Shown: in pieces, positions 1 through 13,704 of the stretch
How the letters are laid out: the number at the start of each line of letters is the position of its first letter
Numbering within the stretch: position 1 is the stretch's first letter
DNA from: Caprella mutica
Lineage: Eukaryota; Arthropoda; Malacostraca; Amphipoda; Caprellidae
Assembly: GCA_947561585.1 (NCBI GenBank)
Contig: CANNZV010001145.1
Span: forward strand, 1 to 64,000
DNA length: 64,000 bases
Direction of reading: 5' to 3'
Made by a program: the position numbers and the translations under genes
The notes under the pieces: model-generated
The model's input: only the letters and a program-made list of their open reading frames with translations
What the model was told of the DNA's origin: nothing
Database searches by the model: none

Positions 1-1096
1 GTCAGATTCCGTCATTTCAAAGACTCTCTCAATAGCGAGATCGACTGTTTGGAAGTGTGTGAAGCGTTTTAATGAGAGAGGAGACTTGACTGATCGTCCA
101 AGAAGTGGTAGACCACGCTCACAACGCACCAAACAACTGATAAAATGTGCCCGAGAGAAGATCTGGAGGAACCCGAAAAGGTCAATAAGATTGTTAGCCA
201 AAACATCTAATGTGAGTCCCAGAACAATGAGATAAGTTGTCAAAGAAGACCTAAATATGTCCTCTTTCACCCTCCAAAAGAGACAGACTCTGTCAAAAGC
301 TGTAGAGAAAAAAAGATTGGAGAGAAGCAAAGCACTTCTGAGAGAATTGAAGTCTGGCACGGCTGGTGAAATTGTTTGGTCTGACGAAAAAAATTTCACA
401 GTGGAAATGGTTCACAACCGGAGGAATGACAGAATAATTGGTAAAAGTGCAAAAGACATCCTATACAATCAAAAAACTGTCCACAGAACCATGAAACCTG
501 CTTCAGTAATGGTCTGGGCCGCCGTTTCAGAAACTTGGAGATCTCCTTTAATTTTTGTGGAACAAGGCGCCAAAATCAATGCTAAATGTTATATTGAGAA
601 TATTTTGACGCCAATGTTGGAGTCAGCTAAGGATCACTTCGGTAATGACACTCTATGGACATTTCAGCAAGACGTTTCGACTTCACATACTGCAAATGTC
701 ACTCAAAACAGGTGCCATGACCATTTTCCACGGTTTTGGTCCAAAGAAATGTGGCCTCCCTGCTCCCCAGATGTTAATCCTATGGACTTTTCGGTATGGT
801 CCATTCTTGAATCAAAGGCCCGTGGTAAATTCCATCGCAGTGTGGATGATTTAAAGCGTTCGCTCCAGAGATCTTGGAAGGAAATTTCACAAAAACAGTT
901 GCGTGCCGCAGTAGGAGGAGTTCGGAGGAGATTTGAGGCTGTTATTAAAAACAAGGAGGAACATTTTGAATAAATTTATGATTTTTGAATTCTTAAAACC
1001 CTTATGTAATAATACATAACTGTAAATTATTAAATATATTTTTCGTTGGATTATAATATGCACTTTCATTTGCTTCCAAACTTACGCCCCACCCTG
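1..1096 (+). mobile_element. mariner/maT-like DNA transposon, 5' end outside the window
   Basis: The window opens inside a transposase reading frame, and the coding remnant runs to 973. The element ends at 1096 with the terminal bases ACCCTG followed by the target dinucleotide TA (1097-1098). The last ~60 bases include GGGGCGTAAG on the complementary strand, the usual look of a Tc1/mariner inverted repeat. The matching 5' repeat is not in the window, so the TIR cannot be confirmed by pairing. The element is non-autonomous as it stands because of a stop inside the transposase. Confidence 0.8.
8..973 (+). pseudogene. DD37D mariner/maT-like transposase pseudogene
   Basis: Cut-and-paste transposase remnant. 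The frame is open from the window start, with a helix-turn-helix style N-terminal region that includes the GRPR-like linker (GRPRSQRT) near 110-130. A TAA stop at 233-235 interrupts it, and it then continues in the same frame to 973. The catalytic triad is visible: first Asp in VWSDEKNF (codon 383-385), second Asp in FQQDVSTSH (671-673), third Asp in NPMDFSVW (785-787). There are 37 residues between the second and third Asp, the DD37D spacing of maT-type elements rather than DD34D mariner or DD34E Tc1. All three acidic residues survive, so the internal stop is the only obvious lesion in the part seen. The region downstream of the stop could be read from an internal ATG at 257. Confidence 0.85.
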
Positions 1097-1098
1097 TA

Positions 1099-2972
1099 TA
1101 ATGTTTCAGAATTTTAAAAGTGCACCACTGGTTTCAAAGTGCAGATATCAAAACAAAACAATCAGGGTGCATGATGTTCCAAGTAAATAAAATGATTTGG
1201 CCTATTTTTTATTTTTGAATTAATACCTATATTGTCTTACTAATCTTAGGCTTAAATTTAGCTCTGAATTAAAAAGTCTTTAATTGACCAAAACATTTAG
1301 ACTAAAATTGGTTGAAAATTTGTTACTTCCTAACCACATCATTTGAAACTTGGACCATCATTTTTTACCTTTAGAGCTCGATTCCTATCAAAACTAAAAC
1401 TAGAAATAGTAATTGCAATGATCAGTTCATTGTATTTATATGGAACTCCAAGTTTTGAAATCTGACTAATATTCTATAATAATAGTAATTGCATCGTGTG
1501 CATTTTTCATGAGTCGAAACACTCACTAAGATTGCTGCTGTATCTTATTTAATGAGGAAAATGGATGTGAAAGGCGTGGTAATCGCTTCTTAGCTAGGAG
1601 GTTTTATGAGGAAAATAAGCATAAAACATTTATTTACCATCCATTCATTCAACAGTGGTATCTAATACATAAAATATGTAATGCATAGGTTTTAGAATAT
1701 TGATTGTATAATATTGAATAAATTAACAATATTATGATGTTCTTGTGAACACTTCGTTTTCTCACAATTAAAAATGTTAAAGCTGAAAACTGTTACATAT
1801 AAATTTCCCCAACGAATGTTGCTTCTATCAGACATATTTCATAAAAATTGTTACAAGTTTATTTTGCGATTGTAATACACACTGTATTGAGTGATAATGT
1901 CAGATATTGCACTGACATTCAAAGAAAAATATTTGCAAGATGATAGTAAATTAAGCGTACGAACCACGTAACAAAAAATCTAAGACCTCACGCATGATGA
2001 ACGAAGCCCCGTATAGATAGACACGCAGGTTAACCGAATAGCTTATCTTCTCGTACACATTATTGTTTTCATTGTTATTTGTATATTTTTTCAATATATA
2101 CCTAATATACAGAAGTTAAGTAAAGGCTCTTAATTGATAGCAAGTATAAAATTGCACAATAATCGAAATTATCAAACTATTTCATAGATAATTTCTCAAA
2201 TTGTTCCATACTGTATATTACAAGTATAATTGATAATTAACAGAGTTCACCTTTATTTTAATTATTTAATATATATAGAATGCTGCAGAGCTCACAACAA
2301 GCACTATAATGTAGATCAGATTATATATGAACAATGAACTTTATATACTATATACTCTATCAACTATTCAATAGACATATCGTTAGATGAAAATCCAAAG
2401 GAAGTTTGATGAATAGGAAGGTTCTAGACCTTGATTACGTACTTAAACACATTATTTAATTAACCCTGCCACACCATCGCCATATAATACATTGAATACT
2501 CTGACTCAAACTGCAACTTCTGTGTAAGCAAATTTGCGAATTTCAGATCAGATCGTACGAGACAATTTCATTGTAATATTTTGTTTGCAGATTCAAGCGC
2601 ACGGAAGGTATTGTAACTGGAGGAGTTGAAAGCAACTCGATATTGAGTTTGCATTGTCTGTTTAAACTGATAATACTTGAGGGTAAACTATGAATAAATT
2701 GATTTAACCTACCGTTAGGCTAAGTATATTCAGTATATTATAGGACGGAATATAAGGTATATTATCAATATCAAAGCGTTATATTATTCCCAATGATACA
2801 TAATATATCATTTCAACTTTATAATATAAATATATTAAATATCGATTTCTGCTATTTGTTTTCAAGAATTTCTTCAAAATTAATTTGACAAAATTAGTAT
2901 TGTAGACTGACAATTTTCTCAGAAGTGAATGAAGAGTATGTCGGAGTGGTAGACAAGAAAATGATCAATATG
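1099..2972. other. AT-rich stretch, no gene seen
   Basis: No reading frame of note, no recognisable RNA gene and no clear repeat. Many short A/T runs. It may be intronic or intergenic. Confidence 0.6.
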
Positions 2973-2980
2973 TCATATTG

Positions 2981-3411
2981 GGTTTTATGAAAATTCAGTC
3001 TCGGAAATTTCGGTCATGGAAAATTCAGTCTCGGAAATTTCGGTCTCAGTTTATAATGGTGTTATTAAAGAACAATAATTGAAAAAGTTCAAATTGTAAG
3101 TAATAAAATGTGTAGTTTATTTATTAAAATCGGATAACATCGTTAACCGCTGTAAAATGATACGTAACATTAGTAATTTTGACATGTTCTGACATTTTTT
3201 TAACATGAGATTTGAGCGGAAAATTCGGTCTCGGAAAATTCGGTCTCAGGTATAAATAATACTTATGATTTAGATGCAACAACAAACTAGCGGATATAAC
3301 AAACTATATAACGATCATTTATGCTGAGAGGTCATTTAAAATTCTGAGACAGATATTTCAAAACCGACAATTCCGAAACTGAAATTCTGAGACCGAAATT
3401 TCCGGCCACCA
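2981..3411. mobile_element. Foldback element, arm motif related to GGAAATTTCGGTCTC (family A, copy 1)
   Basis: The left arm (about 2990-3050, continuing at 3215-3250) holds degenerate copies of a 15-bp unit close to GGAAATTTCGGTCTC. The right arm (about 3345-3405) holds the reverse complement. The ends are flanked by near-identical direct repeats, GTCATATTG at 2972-2980 and ATCATATTG at 3411-3419, a target duplication of 8-9 bp. The core between the arms contains AACAAACTAGCGGATATAAC (3281-3300), which recurs in the copy at 39.1 kb. There is no coding capacity. It resembles Drosophila FB-type foldback elements in architecture. Assignment to the Mutator group is an inference from target-duplication length only. 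Confidence 0.8.
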
Positions 3412-3420
3412 TCATATTGA

Positions 3421-5106
3421 TATTAGCTCTATCACCATTTCAATTACCAATAGTTTGATTAACATTAGGTGTAGAGAAAAAGAACCATCCCATTTTGATG
3501 CATATATACTGTATTCATAATTAGCCACCTTATTTATCAAATTACAATAATAATCTAGTTTGCAAATAGAAGAAGTGAATGTGAGTTGACCTTTTACTAG
3601 ATTCCGAATTATCGTGATGAATTGAATAGATGTTCATGCATGTGCAATTATTATTGTAGGTAGTCTTACTTTGATTATAAACAGTTTATCTTATGTACCT
3701 AATAATTGGGTATTTTTTATAACATATAAGATAGGGAATGATTGTAATTTATATTTACATATTCATATAGTTATACAGTGAGCTCTTAACATTAAGATTG
3801 AATTGAGTTGAAAAAAAATGTATTTTTTAAGTAATGTGCATTTAATAATTAATAATCAAACAAAAACATATGAGTACCATCTTTTTTTGTTATTTTTAGA
3901 TGCCTATAACAGATCACATGATGATATTCTACCAGATAAGAATTCTATCTTATATTAGTAACGAAAAACGATTTTTCATCTATCGCAGAGTCAGAATCCT
4001 AAATTCTGAATTCAGAGTCTCAAGCATTCATATAGCACTCATCTATATTCTATGAACGACGCTCCATTTCCCATTCTTTTGTTATGCGTGATCATGCTTG
4101 GATTCTTGCATAAAGCGGTTTATATCTTTCCTAAATTTACAGACTTCAATGGACAACTTTTCCGTGTGTAAGTTTCTTCAATGGTTTGAATTTGGCCTAC
4201 ACAGATAGAAGATTTAAGAAAATTGGGCACATTGAAAAGTTATAAATTTTCTTCCGTTGGCTATTGGCAATGAGATATTATGATAAAATAACAGTTAGTT
4301 AGAGCAGTGTCCAAATATGTATGTGTATATATCACGATTTCTATTAAAAATATCTGAAAAGTATTTACCTTTTATCGCATGCTGTATAAATTAATACAGC
4401 TCTTTTTCAGCGCCAGAGTGGATAATCTAATTAATCATTTTTATGCACACTACGATTATTTTCTTGCAGTTATATAGAACTGTAAAATTTTCCACTATAA
4501 TTCCTCTTACCTTTTTTCATTTAGGTCTATAATCTACCATCGGAGTTAGCAAGTAAATGGAAACGGAAACGAACATGCAAATTCTTTTACCGAATTTTCA
4601 TTTCCTTTAAACGTTTTAAAGATAACACGATGAGATTTTGGGTAATATTTGGGTAAACACACTAGCATTATTTGACTATTCTTTGGTTACTGGAATAACA
4701 TGAAATAGACATGTTTTACGTTAAAATTCTTATAGATTATATTCATATTTTGATCAAATTCGGCAGTGAATTCAACTTCTTCATTTCTATTTCTTCAGAT
4801 TGTAATAAACAAATGAACTTTACTACACGTTATCTGACTTTAATTTATTTATTTCCCCTGTTAGAAGCCCGACAAGTTCTCATTCAAAATTGTATTTAAA
4901 TCCCAGGTGTAAATAAAGCTTTTGTGTTCCGTTCTTTTGATGTTTTTGTCATATTCTATTTATTCAGATGATGAAAAGTATGAGGGGATTTCAAGTTCAA
5001 TGGAAAAGACAACAGTGAAACTTCATTCTGTTTAATTCTATTCTCCCTGACTAGCACTTATTAAGAATATGTGAAGTTACTATCTTTTAATTCATGTTTT
5101 ATATAT
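3421..5106. other. AT-rich stretch, no gene seen
   Basis: Only short chance reading frames, such as 4711-4899, which has no recognisable domain. No repeat structure noticed. Confidence 0.55.
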
Positions 5107-5110
5107 TTAA

Positions 5111-5698
5111 AGGTCCCCTCCACTGTAATTTTTTATTTCTCTATTCATTAGAACTAAGGTTACTGGTTATATAAAACTGCAAAGCATTTCAAATTTGGTT
5201 ATATAGTTTTATTATAATATGTAATTTAAGATTTGTTTCCGTTCTTTCTAGTACACCTCTGAATTTCAAGCAAAGAAACAGCTCCATGTGCGATATAGGC
5301 TACTAGATCTGACAAATTCACAACTATAACAAAGATGATTCCAAGGTAATTGATTCATATAACTAATCCAAGTACCTAATTAAGTATTCCTTACTAATAG
5401 TTCTCATATAACATAACATTTTCCCTATCTAGAGAACTGTTCATTTTAAAACACTGTATTTGAATAGGTATGTACTATGTATATACGAACGAACATACCT
5501 ACTCAATTATGCGGGCTTTATCTTCTTATGATTCTCAAAAATGAAAAAAAGCGAAATGTGAATATTTCTTATATAATTAATTGTGAACAGAATACTTAAT
5601 CGATTTAAATTTTGCTTGCTGTTATATGTTATATAACCTTAGCTCTACATATTTAAAGCAATTCCAGATTTTTTTTTAATTTAGAGTGGAGAGGACCT
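5111..5698. mobile_element. TTAA-flanked MITE (piggyBac-like), copy 1
   Basis: A 588-bp element starts AGGTCCCCTCCACT and ends with the inverted form AGTGGAGAGGACCT. Both ends abut the tetranucleotide TTAA (5107-5110 and 5699-5702). TTAA target duplication is the signature of piggyBac-type transposons, so this is best read as a non-autonomous piggyBac-like MITE. The terminal repeat is short and imperfect (CCCC versus CCTC). Much of the interior is repeated at about 13705-14289. No coding sequence. Confidence 0.65.
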
Positions 5699-5702
5699 TT
5701 AA

Positions 5703-7082
5703 AAGATATAGTCAAGAAAGGAAAATAACTTTAATAGTTCAAGTTTTTGAACAAAAGAACATATATGGTAATTGAATCATCTTTATTGAACTAAAAAATA
5801 TATAAATATATACAATGAATACAAGGTCTAACTTCAAAATCAAGCCCTTATATAAGTATGTAAAACATTAATTAATTTTAGGACGTATCTAAAATTTCAA
5901 TAATGTCCCTATATTGTCAAATTGGATTAAAGTTCTATCTGTAAATTATTTAATCATGCTTTATCAAACTCAAAGAATTCATATTAGCAGTACAGTCGTT
6001 ACTCACAAATGTGAAATGTTCATTAACCCTACTTACCTTTTTTTTCTCTTGAAATTTCTCGATTAATTACATACATTATGATATCACACACATCAAATTT
6101 AATCTTCGAATGACGTGTGAACTCTAAACACCGTGACACAGCTGTTCCAATTATTCATGGACTAAATGTCTTGATGGATGGACAGCTGACATCTCCTGCA
6201 GAAGTGAGCCTCAAAATAAAATATTTACAGCCTATGGAAAGCTTCTCCAAAATGAAAATTATTCAGCACATCAATCAAATTGGCAGCTAAATTTTGGAAG
6301 GCCTATATTCTAGAAATTATTTTGAATGGAAGATTATATTTTATCCTTTAATATCTTGAAAGAAATTGTGAGTATTTTAAATAAAATAAATAACTTAATA
6401 TCTAGATGCCCGAATTTGGATATTATAAAATTGTAAAAAATGTATTTTAAAATTGTAAGACTACATCTTCCATTCAACCTTCATTGTAATTATTTTTGCT
6501 TTAATAGTGATGTATTTAAATTTAATAATTTGTGAACACTTTGGTATTCTTATTGATACTACCATTTATATTCATCTAAAATTAAAGTGTAATCCCTTCA
6601 ATTTATTACAGTAAGTGATTATTTCTTTGTCCTTTTAAAGGTAAACAAACATAACCTTATAAATGCCATCAGACTTTCAATAACAAAACAATGAATCGTC
6701 CTGCCACTCATATTCTCGATTTAGATTATAATTATTACAGAGGGAAATGGCATTGTTTATACAATTTATTTAATGCTATTAACATTATGCATAAACAATA
6801 AAAGTGAATTAGTGAAACATTTGCAATTTTGTTACTGATACATTTGGGTTATATGTTCAGTTAACAAAACAAAAATATATCAGGACCATTGGTAAAAGGA
6901 TAAACTAACATTTATCCGATGTGTTAACGCAGCAATTAATTTTATTTCACCATTATCATTTTAAATCACTTAAAGCTTCGACTGAGATCGTCGAAGCTAT
7001 TCTCCCCCTTCTCTCAATAATTACTATAGTGTACTTTCCTGTTAAAAATAACGGATTCTCAATAGTATTTATATTGGTGTAA
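5703..7082. other. AT-rich stretch, no gene seen
   Basis: No supported gene, RNA or repeat. Dense in A/T runs and stops on both strands. Confidence 0.55.
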
Positions 7083-7715
7083 CAAGGGGCAACCCACTTT
7101 TGAAAACCAATCTTTCTGAAATTTGTATGCTATAATGTGACTTCGCAAAAAAAACATTTTATTCAAGTAACTTTTTCGATTTTTCGGTTTCAGTTTTCGA
7201 AAAAAATGTAGTTTTTCAATTTAAATTTTTCTTTCACATATTTCAAAAGACGATAAATGTATGAGTGTATATGCTAGGATGAAAACAAAGAAAGTTTTAG
7301 AATCCTTGAAACATTTCGAACAAATCTATTGAGGGTTTTTTTAAATGTACATCTGTTTTTCTTCAAACATTTTCTGATGACTAACTAAAATTTTCAAAGA
7401 AATCCAAAATTTTCGAATTTGAACTGCGATTAAAAGAGAACAAAGAAGTAATTTGAAAAAACCCTCTATAATTTTTTTAGAAGTGTTCCAAGGATTCCAT
7501 TACTGTTTTGTTTTTATTCTACATAGCATTATACACTCATACACTTCTCGTCTTTTCAAATTTGTAAAAAAAAATTGAAAAATTGAAAAACTACCCATTT
7601 TTCGAAAACTAAAGCCAACATCGAAAAAGTTTCACGAATAAAATGTGTTTCTTTTGCAAAGTTACATTAAAGATAGAAATCTGAATTTTGACACTCACCC
7701 GCCACCCCATTTGGA
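7083..7715. repeat. Long imperfect palindrome, MITE-like
   Basis: Two ~310-bp halves are inverted copies of each other around a centre near 7390. For example, ATGTATGAGTGTATATGCTA (7258-7277) pairs with TAGCATTATACACTCATACA (7525-7544). The GAAAAACTACCCATTTTTCG block at 7583-7602 is the reverse complement of CGAAAAAAATGTAGTTTTTC near 7200. The ends contain GGGTTGCC/GGGTGGCGGG-like GC patches. This is the shape of a foldback MITE, and the exact borders and target duplication are not clear. A diverged relative seems to lie at 15161-15725. Confidence 0.6.
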
Positions 7716-10700
7716 CCCTCCTTAGAGGTGGTTCAAGTGGTCGTACCCTCACAAAAATTTGGGACATGAAAGCTCAATGCCTAAAGACTCTTTTTCAGCA
7801 ATAAAAATAAATTTGATAATATTAACCAAAATCGATGGGTTGACATCCTTAAAAATACACTTATGATTCGTGTTTTCAAATTTAGTTATTTAATTATTAA
7901 TGGCTATTATATAATTTATATCATATCCTGCAGTGTTTAAAATCCTTTTCGAATTAAATTGTCTGAAATTGAAGAAACAATGTCAAATAACTATAATATC
8001 AAATCAATTTATTACCGTGCTAATCATAGCTACAGTCTTCCTTTTTTCTTGTTTAATTACTGAAAATGGGACACGAAATACATATATATATATATATATT
8101 GACATCTGTCAATATTATATAGAGAAATTATCAATTAAATAAAATATGTGGTAGGTATCATATAGTTACTTATTATATAGTAATAATTTTGCAGTCTTAT
8201 CGCATATCGCATATTATTCTTGCGGTTTCTGGCAACACAAATTTTTGAAATTTTTTACTTCTATTTAATTTGACAAAAAAAAGTAATATTATTTAAGATA
8301 AGAAAAATCATCTTACTATTGACATATTTTAATGCTAGACAATAAGTATTTTATTCAATTAAATAAGTTGATGTAAGAATTTTTATTTAATTTCCAATTT
8401 ATTATATTTATTTACTTCAACTGTCTATAAAACCACATTTTTAATATTTATTAAAACAACAAAAGGGGAAGAATAGCTTGAACGATCTCAGTCCACACTA
8501 AACTGCACCCTCGCCAAATTGGAAATGAAACCCTATCAAGTTTACCAAATTGGTTAAAGTGACGTGTGTACAATATGTTGGTGAAATCAATCCGATTGCA
8601 ACCAGAGAATTTCGAAATTAATGCATTGAACATAATTCCACATGCAAATTTAACATAACAGAATTGTATCCCCATTATCATAAAAAGTTTACCACAAAAA
8701 AATTATACCTCGAGCATTTTGTTGAGTTTTATCATCATTGATGAGAAATGTTTCAGTAAATTCTTTATTATTCCAATTTATCAAATCAAATGAGTAAATT
8801 GTGAATTTTCTTAAACCTATAATCATTTGAATTAATATTACAAAGGTACTTCGGACACACGAAATGTTACAAAATGATGAAAATAATATTTAGCTCACAG
8901 TTAATTTGTTCATTTACTTATTCAGAAATTGAATTATGAACATCATCCTTAACTAATCTACATATTTTATGAAATGATAAAGTGATGTAAAAAAATCATC
9001 TTTTGTAACAATACTAGTATAATTTTGGAATAAAAACTCACAGAATTAAACTAATTTTATAAATTCACTTTTTTATAGATTGATCCCCAAGAAAGTTTGA
9101 AAGTAATATGAATGGAAAAGCAGATTCCAACTTATATTAGATAACATTATTATCACAAAACAAGATTCACGTAGATAAAAAGATCTTCTATCTTAGTAAT
9201 AATTGCATCACAAAATAGATAATTGGAAGCTATAGGAAAATGGTTCCATAAAAAGTTTACTAAAACCACGGAACTTATTATTTAAAGATAAATTTTACAT
9301 TCCTTAAAATAAACTGGTTATTATATCAAAATATAGTTTCACGATTATAGCAAATGAAGTTTTTCGACAGAAAATGGTTCGGCATTCTAAATTACATTAT
9401 GTTCAAATGTAAGACAGGCCAATTTCCTCCTCACGATTTATAAAGACGTAACCGACAAGTTTCAAATTGGGACTTGAGATCGAAATGCTTAGAACATTCT
9501 TGCAACATGGATTACTTGAGGTGAATCAATACTTTGCCATATCAGTAATGGGGAGATCAGTCACTCCGCCCTCGTTTGAAAAAAAGTTAAAGCATTGCCG
9601 AGTTCTTTCGTTGCAAAATATATTAGTTCCTTATACATTGACAAACAAAAAAACATATTCATTGAATATTCAATTCATAACAACTTTAAATTTAAATGAA
9701 TATATGGTGGTATCGAAGTATTTATGATAATAATTATTACATAGCAGCTAGTTCCATCCTCCCTCTTATTCATTATTCTGATATCTTTAAAAAAATCAAT
9801 TTTTTTTTGAGATAATAGCACATTATCTCTATGCAAGGAGATTGGAGTGTTCAACTTTCGTTAGAGATACCAATCAACCTACTATTAAAGATACTATACC
9901 AGTAACACCATGTTCGGTAAATCGCGATTTTACAAGGAATTAAATGCAAGAATTAAATTCTTCCTTATTGGAATAGAGAGAGGTATATTTCAATCACCAT
10001 GCCATTTTATTGGAATTATTATCAGTGAAACAGTTGAACTCAATATTAAATCCTTTGTTCGTGTATTAAATATTTCATCGTGACGTTCCTTTGATTTCTT
10101 TCACTAATTAAATCTAATTTGGCGAGTTCGACAGACAGAATTCAAATTGAAGTAAATTAAATTGTTCATTTTATCAGTACTCCAATCGAATGAGAAATTT
10201 AATTTCGAATAAAGTTTCAAGTTCTTATCGTTAAATTTGTCCCTAGCCATGATTTTTATCTGGAAGATTCAGTCGTCTTGATCATTTATTAAAGCAAGTA
10301 ACTTTCATATGTTAAAGTTTCAATTGAAAATTAAATTAAAAATTAAATGAATTCTATTTCAAAAGAATATGGAAGATATTTTATGATATGATTGTACATT
10401 AATATTACATTTTTATTTGTTCAACTTTCATACTATCTTCTTAACTAACTTTATTCGTATCAGGTATTAAACAGTTTATCATTGATTTTACAGAATTTTC
10501 AATTGGACAATGGACAGTATGTGCCACATATACCTAATTTTAACTCGAAATTAACGTTATGAACTATAAATGCAACTTCATGTTCAATGCATTTTCTTTC
10601 GATCATTGGTATGAACACTAGTTTCTCATATACATCGTAACTGATTACAGGTATACTGCACTCATATTACAACTCACACTTATGACAATCTAATAAGTGT

Positions 10701-10730
10701 TGGATCTGTCTCGCCATCATTTCACATGGT
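7716..10730. other. AT-rich stretch with a TA microsatellite, no gene seen
   Basis: A short (AT)n tract sits at 8082-8099. Reading frames at 7933-8142, 8451-8681 and 9467-9727 are short, have no recognisable domain and have a base composition like their surroundings, so I do not call them genes. Confidence 0.55.
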
Positions 10731-10744
10731 ATAGAAAATAGCTC

Positions 10745-12133
10745 TAGGACAACTGCCATGCGGATAACTGCCATAGCAGACAACTGTCATGCGGACAACT
10801 GCAATATAGCAGACAACTGCCATAGCAGACAACTGCCATGCGGATAACTGCCATGCGGACAACTGCCATGCGGATAACTGCCATGCAATATATTTTAATT
10901 TTATTTTGAGTGAATTTTAATGCGCTTATAAACTTAACCTTCTTTAGAATTAATCAGATGTGAAGTATATTATTATCTTAACCTTTAATTTTAGTATAAA
11001 AATGTTAATTGCTTAGTCTGAAATTGTGAATGAAGAAGCATAGAAATTAATATTGAAGTAACACTAAATTTCATTCTTTGTTACAATCATTTTCTTTCAC
11101 ATTTAACGCCTAAAGTGATCAAATGGTTTTCAATAAAGTTAAAATCTATAGATAAAAAACTTTCTTTTCAAACATTTCAAAATACAAAAAAAATAGTACA
11201 AACATAAGCTTATTAACAGGTTAACATTTTCAGTGAGTGTGATTTTGTATCTTATTATTTAAGAGTTGTTTTCACCCAATATTGGGCATATATGAGTTAA
11301 TTTAAATTTGATTTGTTATTAATGTAATAACAAATTTAATAAACATATTTCAGTAATAATTATTCAGAAATTTCGACACTTTTCAAATATTTATAAGAGA
11401 TATAATGCATGGATTTTTAATCAGTGGGGGCTGGAAATAAAGAAACGATAGTAAAACAAATTCAAATTTCTCAAAGCTACCAAGTAAAGTTTTCTTTTTG
11501 AGAAAAATGTAAACATAGAAATAATATAATTACACTACTTCAATTTCATATCCTGAATCTAACAGCAAAGTTAGTTTTTACAAATAACCCAATGAACAAT
11601 TATTTATTGATATGATGCAAAATCACACTCATTGGTAATTGCTGTAAAGCTTGTGTTTGTACTACTCTCTTTATTCTGAAATGTTTGAAAAAGAAACTTT
11701 TTTGTCAATAATTTGATTAATAAGGGGTTTAATGTGAAATAATTTGATTCAGCGAAGGAATAAATTTAGCATTCTTAAACTTTATATTCTGAATCTACGG
11801 TCAATATTATTTTTTTACTTCTTCATGCACAATTTCGGACTATATAATTAATATTATTATAACTAATTTTTAGGTTTATATAATAATATTCTTCACAAAA
11901 AATTAATTCTATGAAAGGTTAAGTTTACAACCTCATAACAAATCACCCGAAATAAAATTATAATATATTGCATGGCAGTTTGTCGCATCGCAGTTGTCCG
12001 TTATGGCAGTTGTCCCCATGGCAGTTGTCCGTTATGGCAGTTGTCCGCATGACAGTTATCCGCATGGCAGTTGTCCGTTATGGCAGTTGTCCGCATGGCA
12101 GTTATCCTCATGGCAGTTGTCCGCATGACCATC
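10745..12133. mobile_element. Foldback element, arm motif GGCAGTTGTCCGCAT (family B)
   Basis: The left arm (10747-10889) carries about nine tandem 15-16 bp units of the form GCGGACAACTGCCAT. The right arm (11971-12131) carries the reverse complement. The inverted symmetry continues inward beyond the arrays: AAACTTAACCTTCTTTAGAA (10931-10950) mirrors the sequence around 11900-11930, and further pairs occur near 11160/11690, so almost the whole 1.39 kb folds back on itself. The direct repeat ATAGAAAATA flanks it at 10731-10740 and 12134-12143, a 10-bp target duplication (a few unassigned bases lie between the left copy and the array). No coding sequence is present; a 64-residue frame over the right array is an artefact of the repeat. 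Confidence 0.8.
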
Positions 12134-12148
12134 ATAGAAAATATGATA

Positions 12149-12368
12149 GGAGTAACTTTTGATAATTTGGTTGGTCGTTTTCAGTTAAGTTGGTTTAACG
12201 GTATCTTATATAGGTGTCATAAGTTATGAATAATTTCAAGGTGAATAATGTATGTATATTACTGAAAATAAAATGATTTTTATTCTTTCATGACTATATT
12301 ATGTTTGTAATAGTTACGGCGAAAACAGTTTAACCGAAAACGACGAAAAAAGTGACCAAAGTTACTCC
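12149..12368. mobile_element. Small TA-flanked MITE
   Basis: About 220 bp with inverted ends: GGAGTAACTTT on the left and AAAGTTACTCC on the right, both preceded or followed by TA. Symmetry continues inward: GGTCGTTTTCAGTTAAGTTG (12172-12191) against ACCGAAAACGACGAAAA near 12333. It starts five bases after the right flanking repeat of the family B foldback. No coding sequence. The TA target suggests a Tc1/mariner-type source. Confidence 0.65.
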
Positions 12369-12370
12369 TA

Positions 12371-13704
12371 AAATATTTCTTGTCACAGGGGAAATAAAAG
12401 AGAGACGTGTACCACATTTATTATATTGTCATAAGTGTGAGTTGCAATAAAAGCGGGACATACCTGCATACACATCACACACTTTTCCATTGAGCAATTA
12501 CCACAATCTCAGAAAGTTCGCTAAATACCATTTAATCATGTGCATCATATGACCATATGCAATAAATAGACCTATCTGTTTGATGTGATTATCGTACCAT
12601 TCAAATACGATTTTTCTCACATACAGGAAGGCTGTACTATTGAGATTTCAAAGGATATCAGATCCATCCTTTCAATCAGGATTAGCGCATGCTTTTGTGA
12701 CGTCATGAGAACGCCATATGACAGGGGTACTAACATCTATTACTTAGTTCTCGGTGTGAAGCAATCAGAAAAACAGCTCTTAGCATTAGTCCCCGATTGT
12801 TAGGTATATACGATCAACACGCGATAGATATTTAGGTACATCTTAATTAAGCACTGAACTTGTAACTATAGTATATCACATATGAAATACATCTCTGATT
12901 ATTACGAACTTGAGTGTTCCTTTAACTATACCTAGTAGAGACGAATAGTAAAGGTAACGAGATACATACGTGATCAATCTTAAAGAAACAATAGGAATAT
13001 ACAAACCAGACGAGGATATTATATCGGTATATAGAAGAATAGAAGTGATCATTGGTATATCAAATTAAATTTAGTTATCATGAGAATCACAATATGTGAC
13101 AAGTATATAACTAGAGTTCATAGAATACTTGGTATCAAACTTTGGAGATTTCCCCTTTTTAAGTCCGCATTTACTTAACTTTTTTTTTACAAATATGCAT
13201 GTAACCAGTAATCGGTTTCATATAGCTTTTTAATTCATTAATGGTATTCCTTATTATGCTGTAGTGAGATAGGAAGAACTACTCCAAATCTTGGTAGTAA
13301 ACTAAGTGAAATATAATCCTTTTCTGAAGAGATCAAATTATGCACACTTTATTTTAATTAAGGAATTGTATCTGTCCAGAGACTCTAATTTTGAACCAAT
13401 AATTTGATTTGATTAATGTAATGAATTTAGATTTCATTATTAAAATTACGTAAATATATTACATACATATTGATCAACGAATATATATTATTATTCAAAA
13501 TAGCAATTCCATAAGTATTTACTTTAAATAGTTTAAATGAGTCACAGAAATTTTGATAGCATGCACTTCCTCTGGGATATATTGCTTATAAAACCATTTA
13601 ATTCTAAAATACTCAGAGATATCGGAATTATGATTGGATTTTTCACTTCAGGTTATAATTTGAAACCTAGCTATACGATTCCTATTTCGAACCCATTTTC
13701 GTTT
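12371..13704. other. No gene seen; isolated TGACGTCA palindrome
   Basis: The stretch 12560-12800 is a little less AT-rich than its surroundings and contains TGACGTCA at 12698-12705, the consensus of a cAMP response element. A single 8-mer is weak evidence for regulation. The 72-residue frame at 12585-12803 has no recognisable domain. Confidence 0.4.

Noticed and set aside
12698..12705. TGACGTCA (also at 39692-39699) as cAMP response elements
   Set aside because: Eight-base palindromes are expected a few times by chance in such a window, no promoter or gene is attached, and the second lies inside a foldback.
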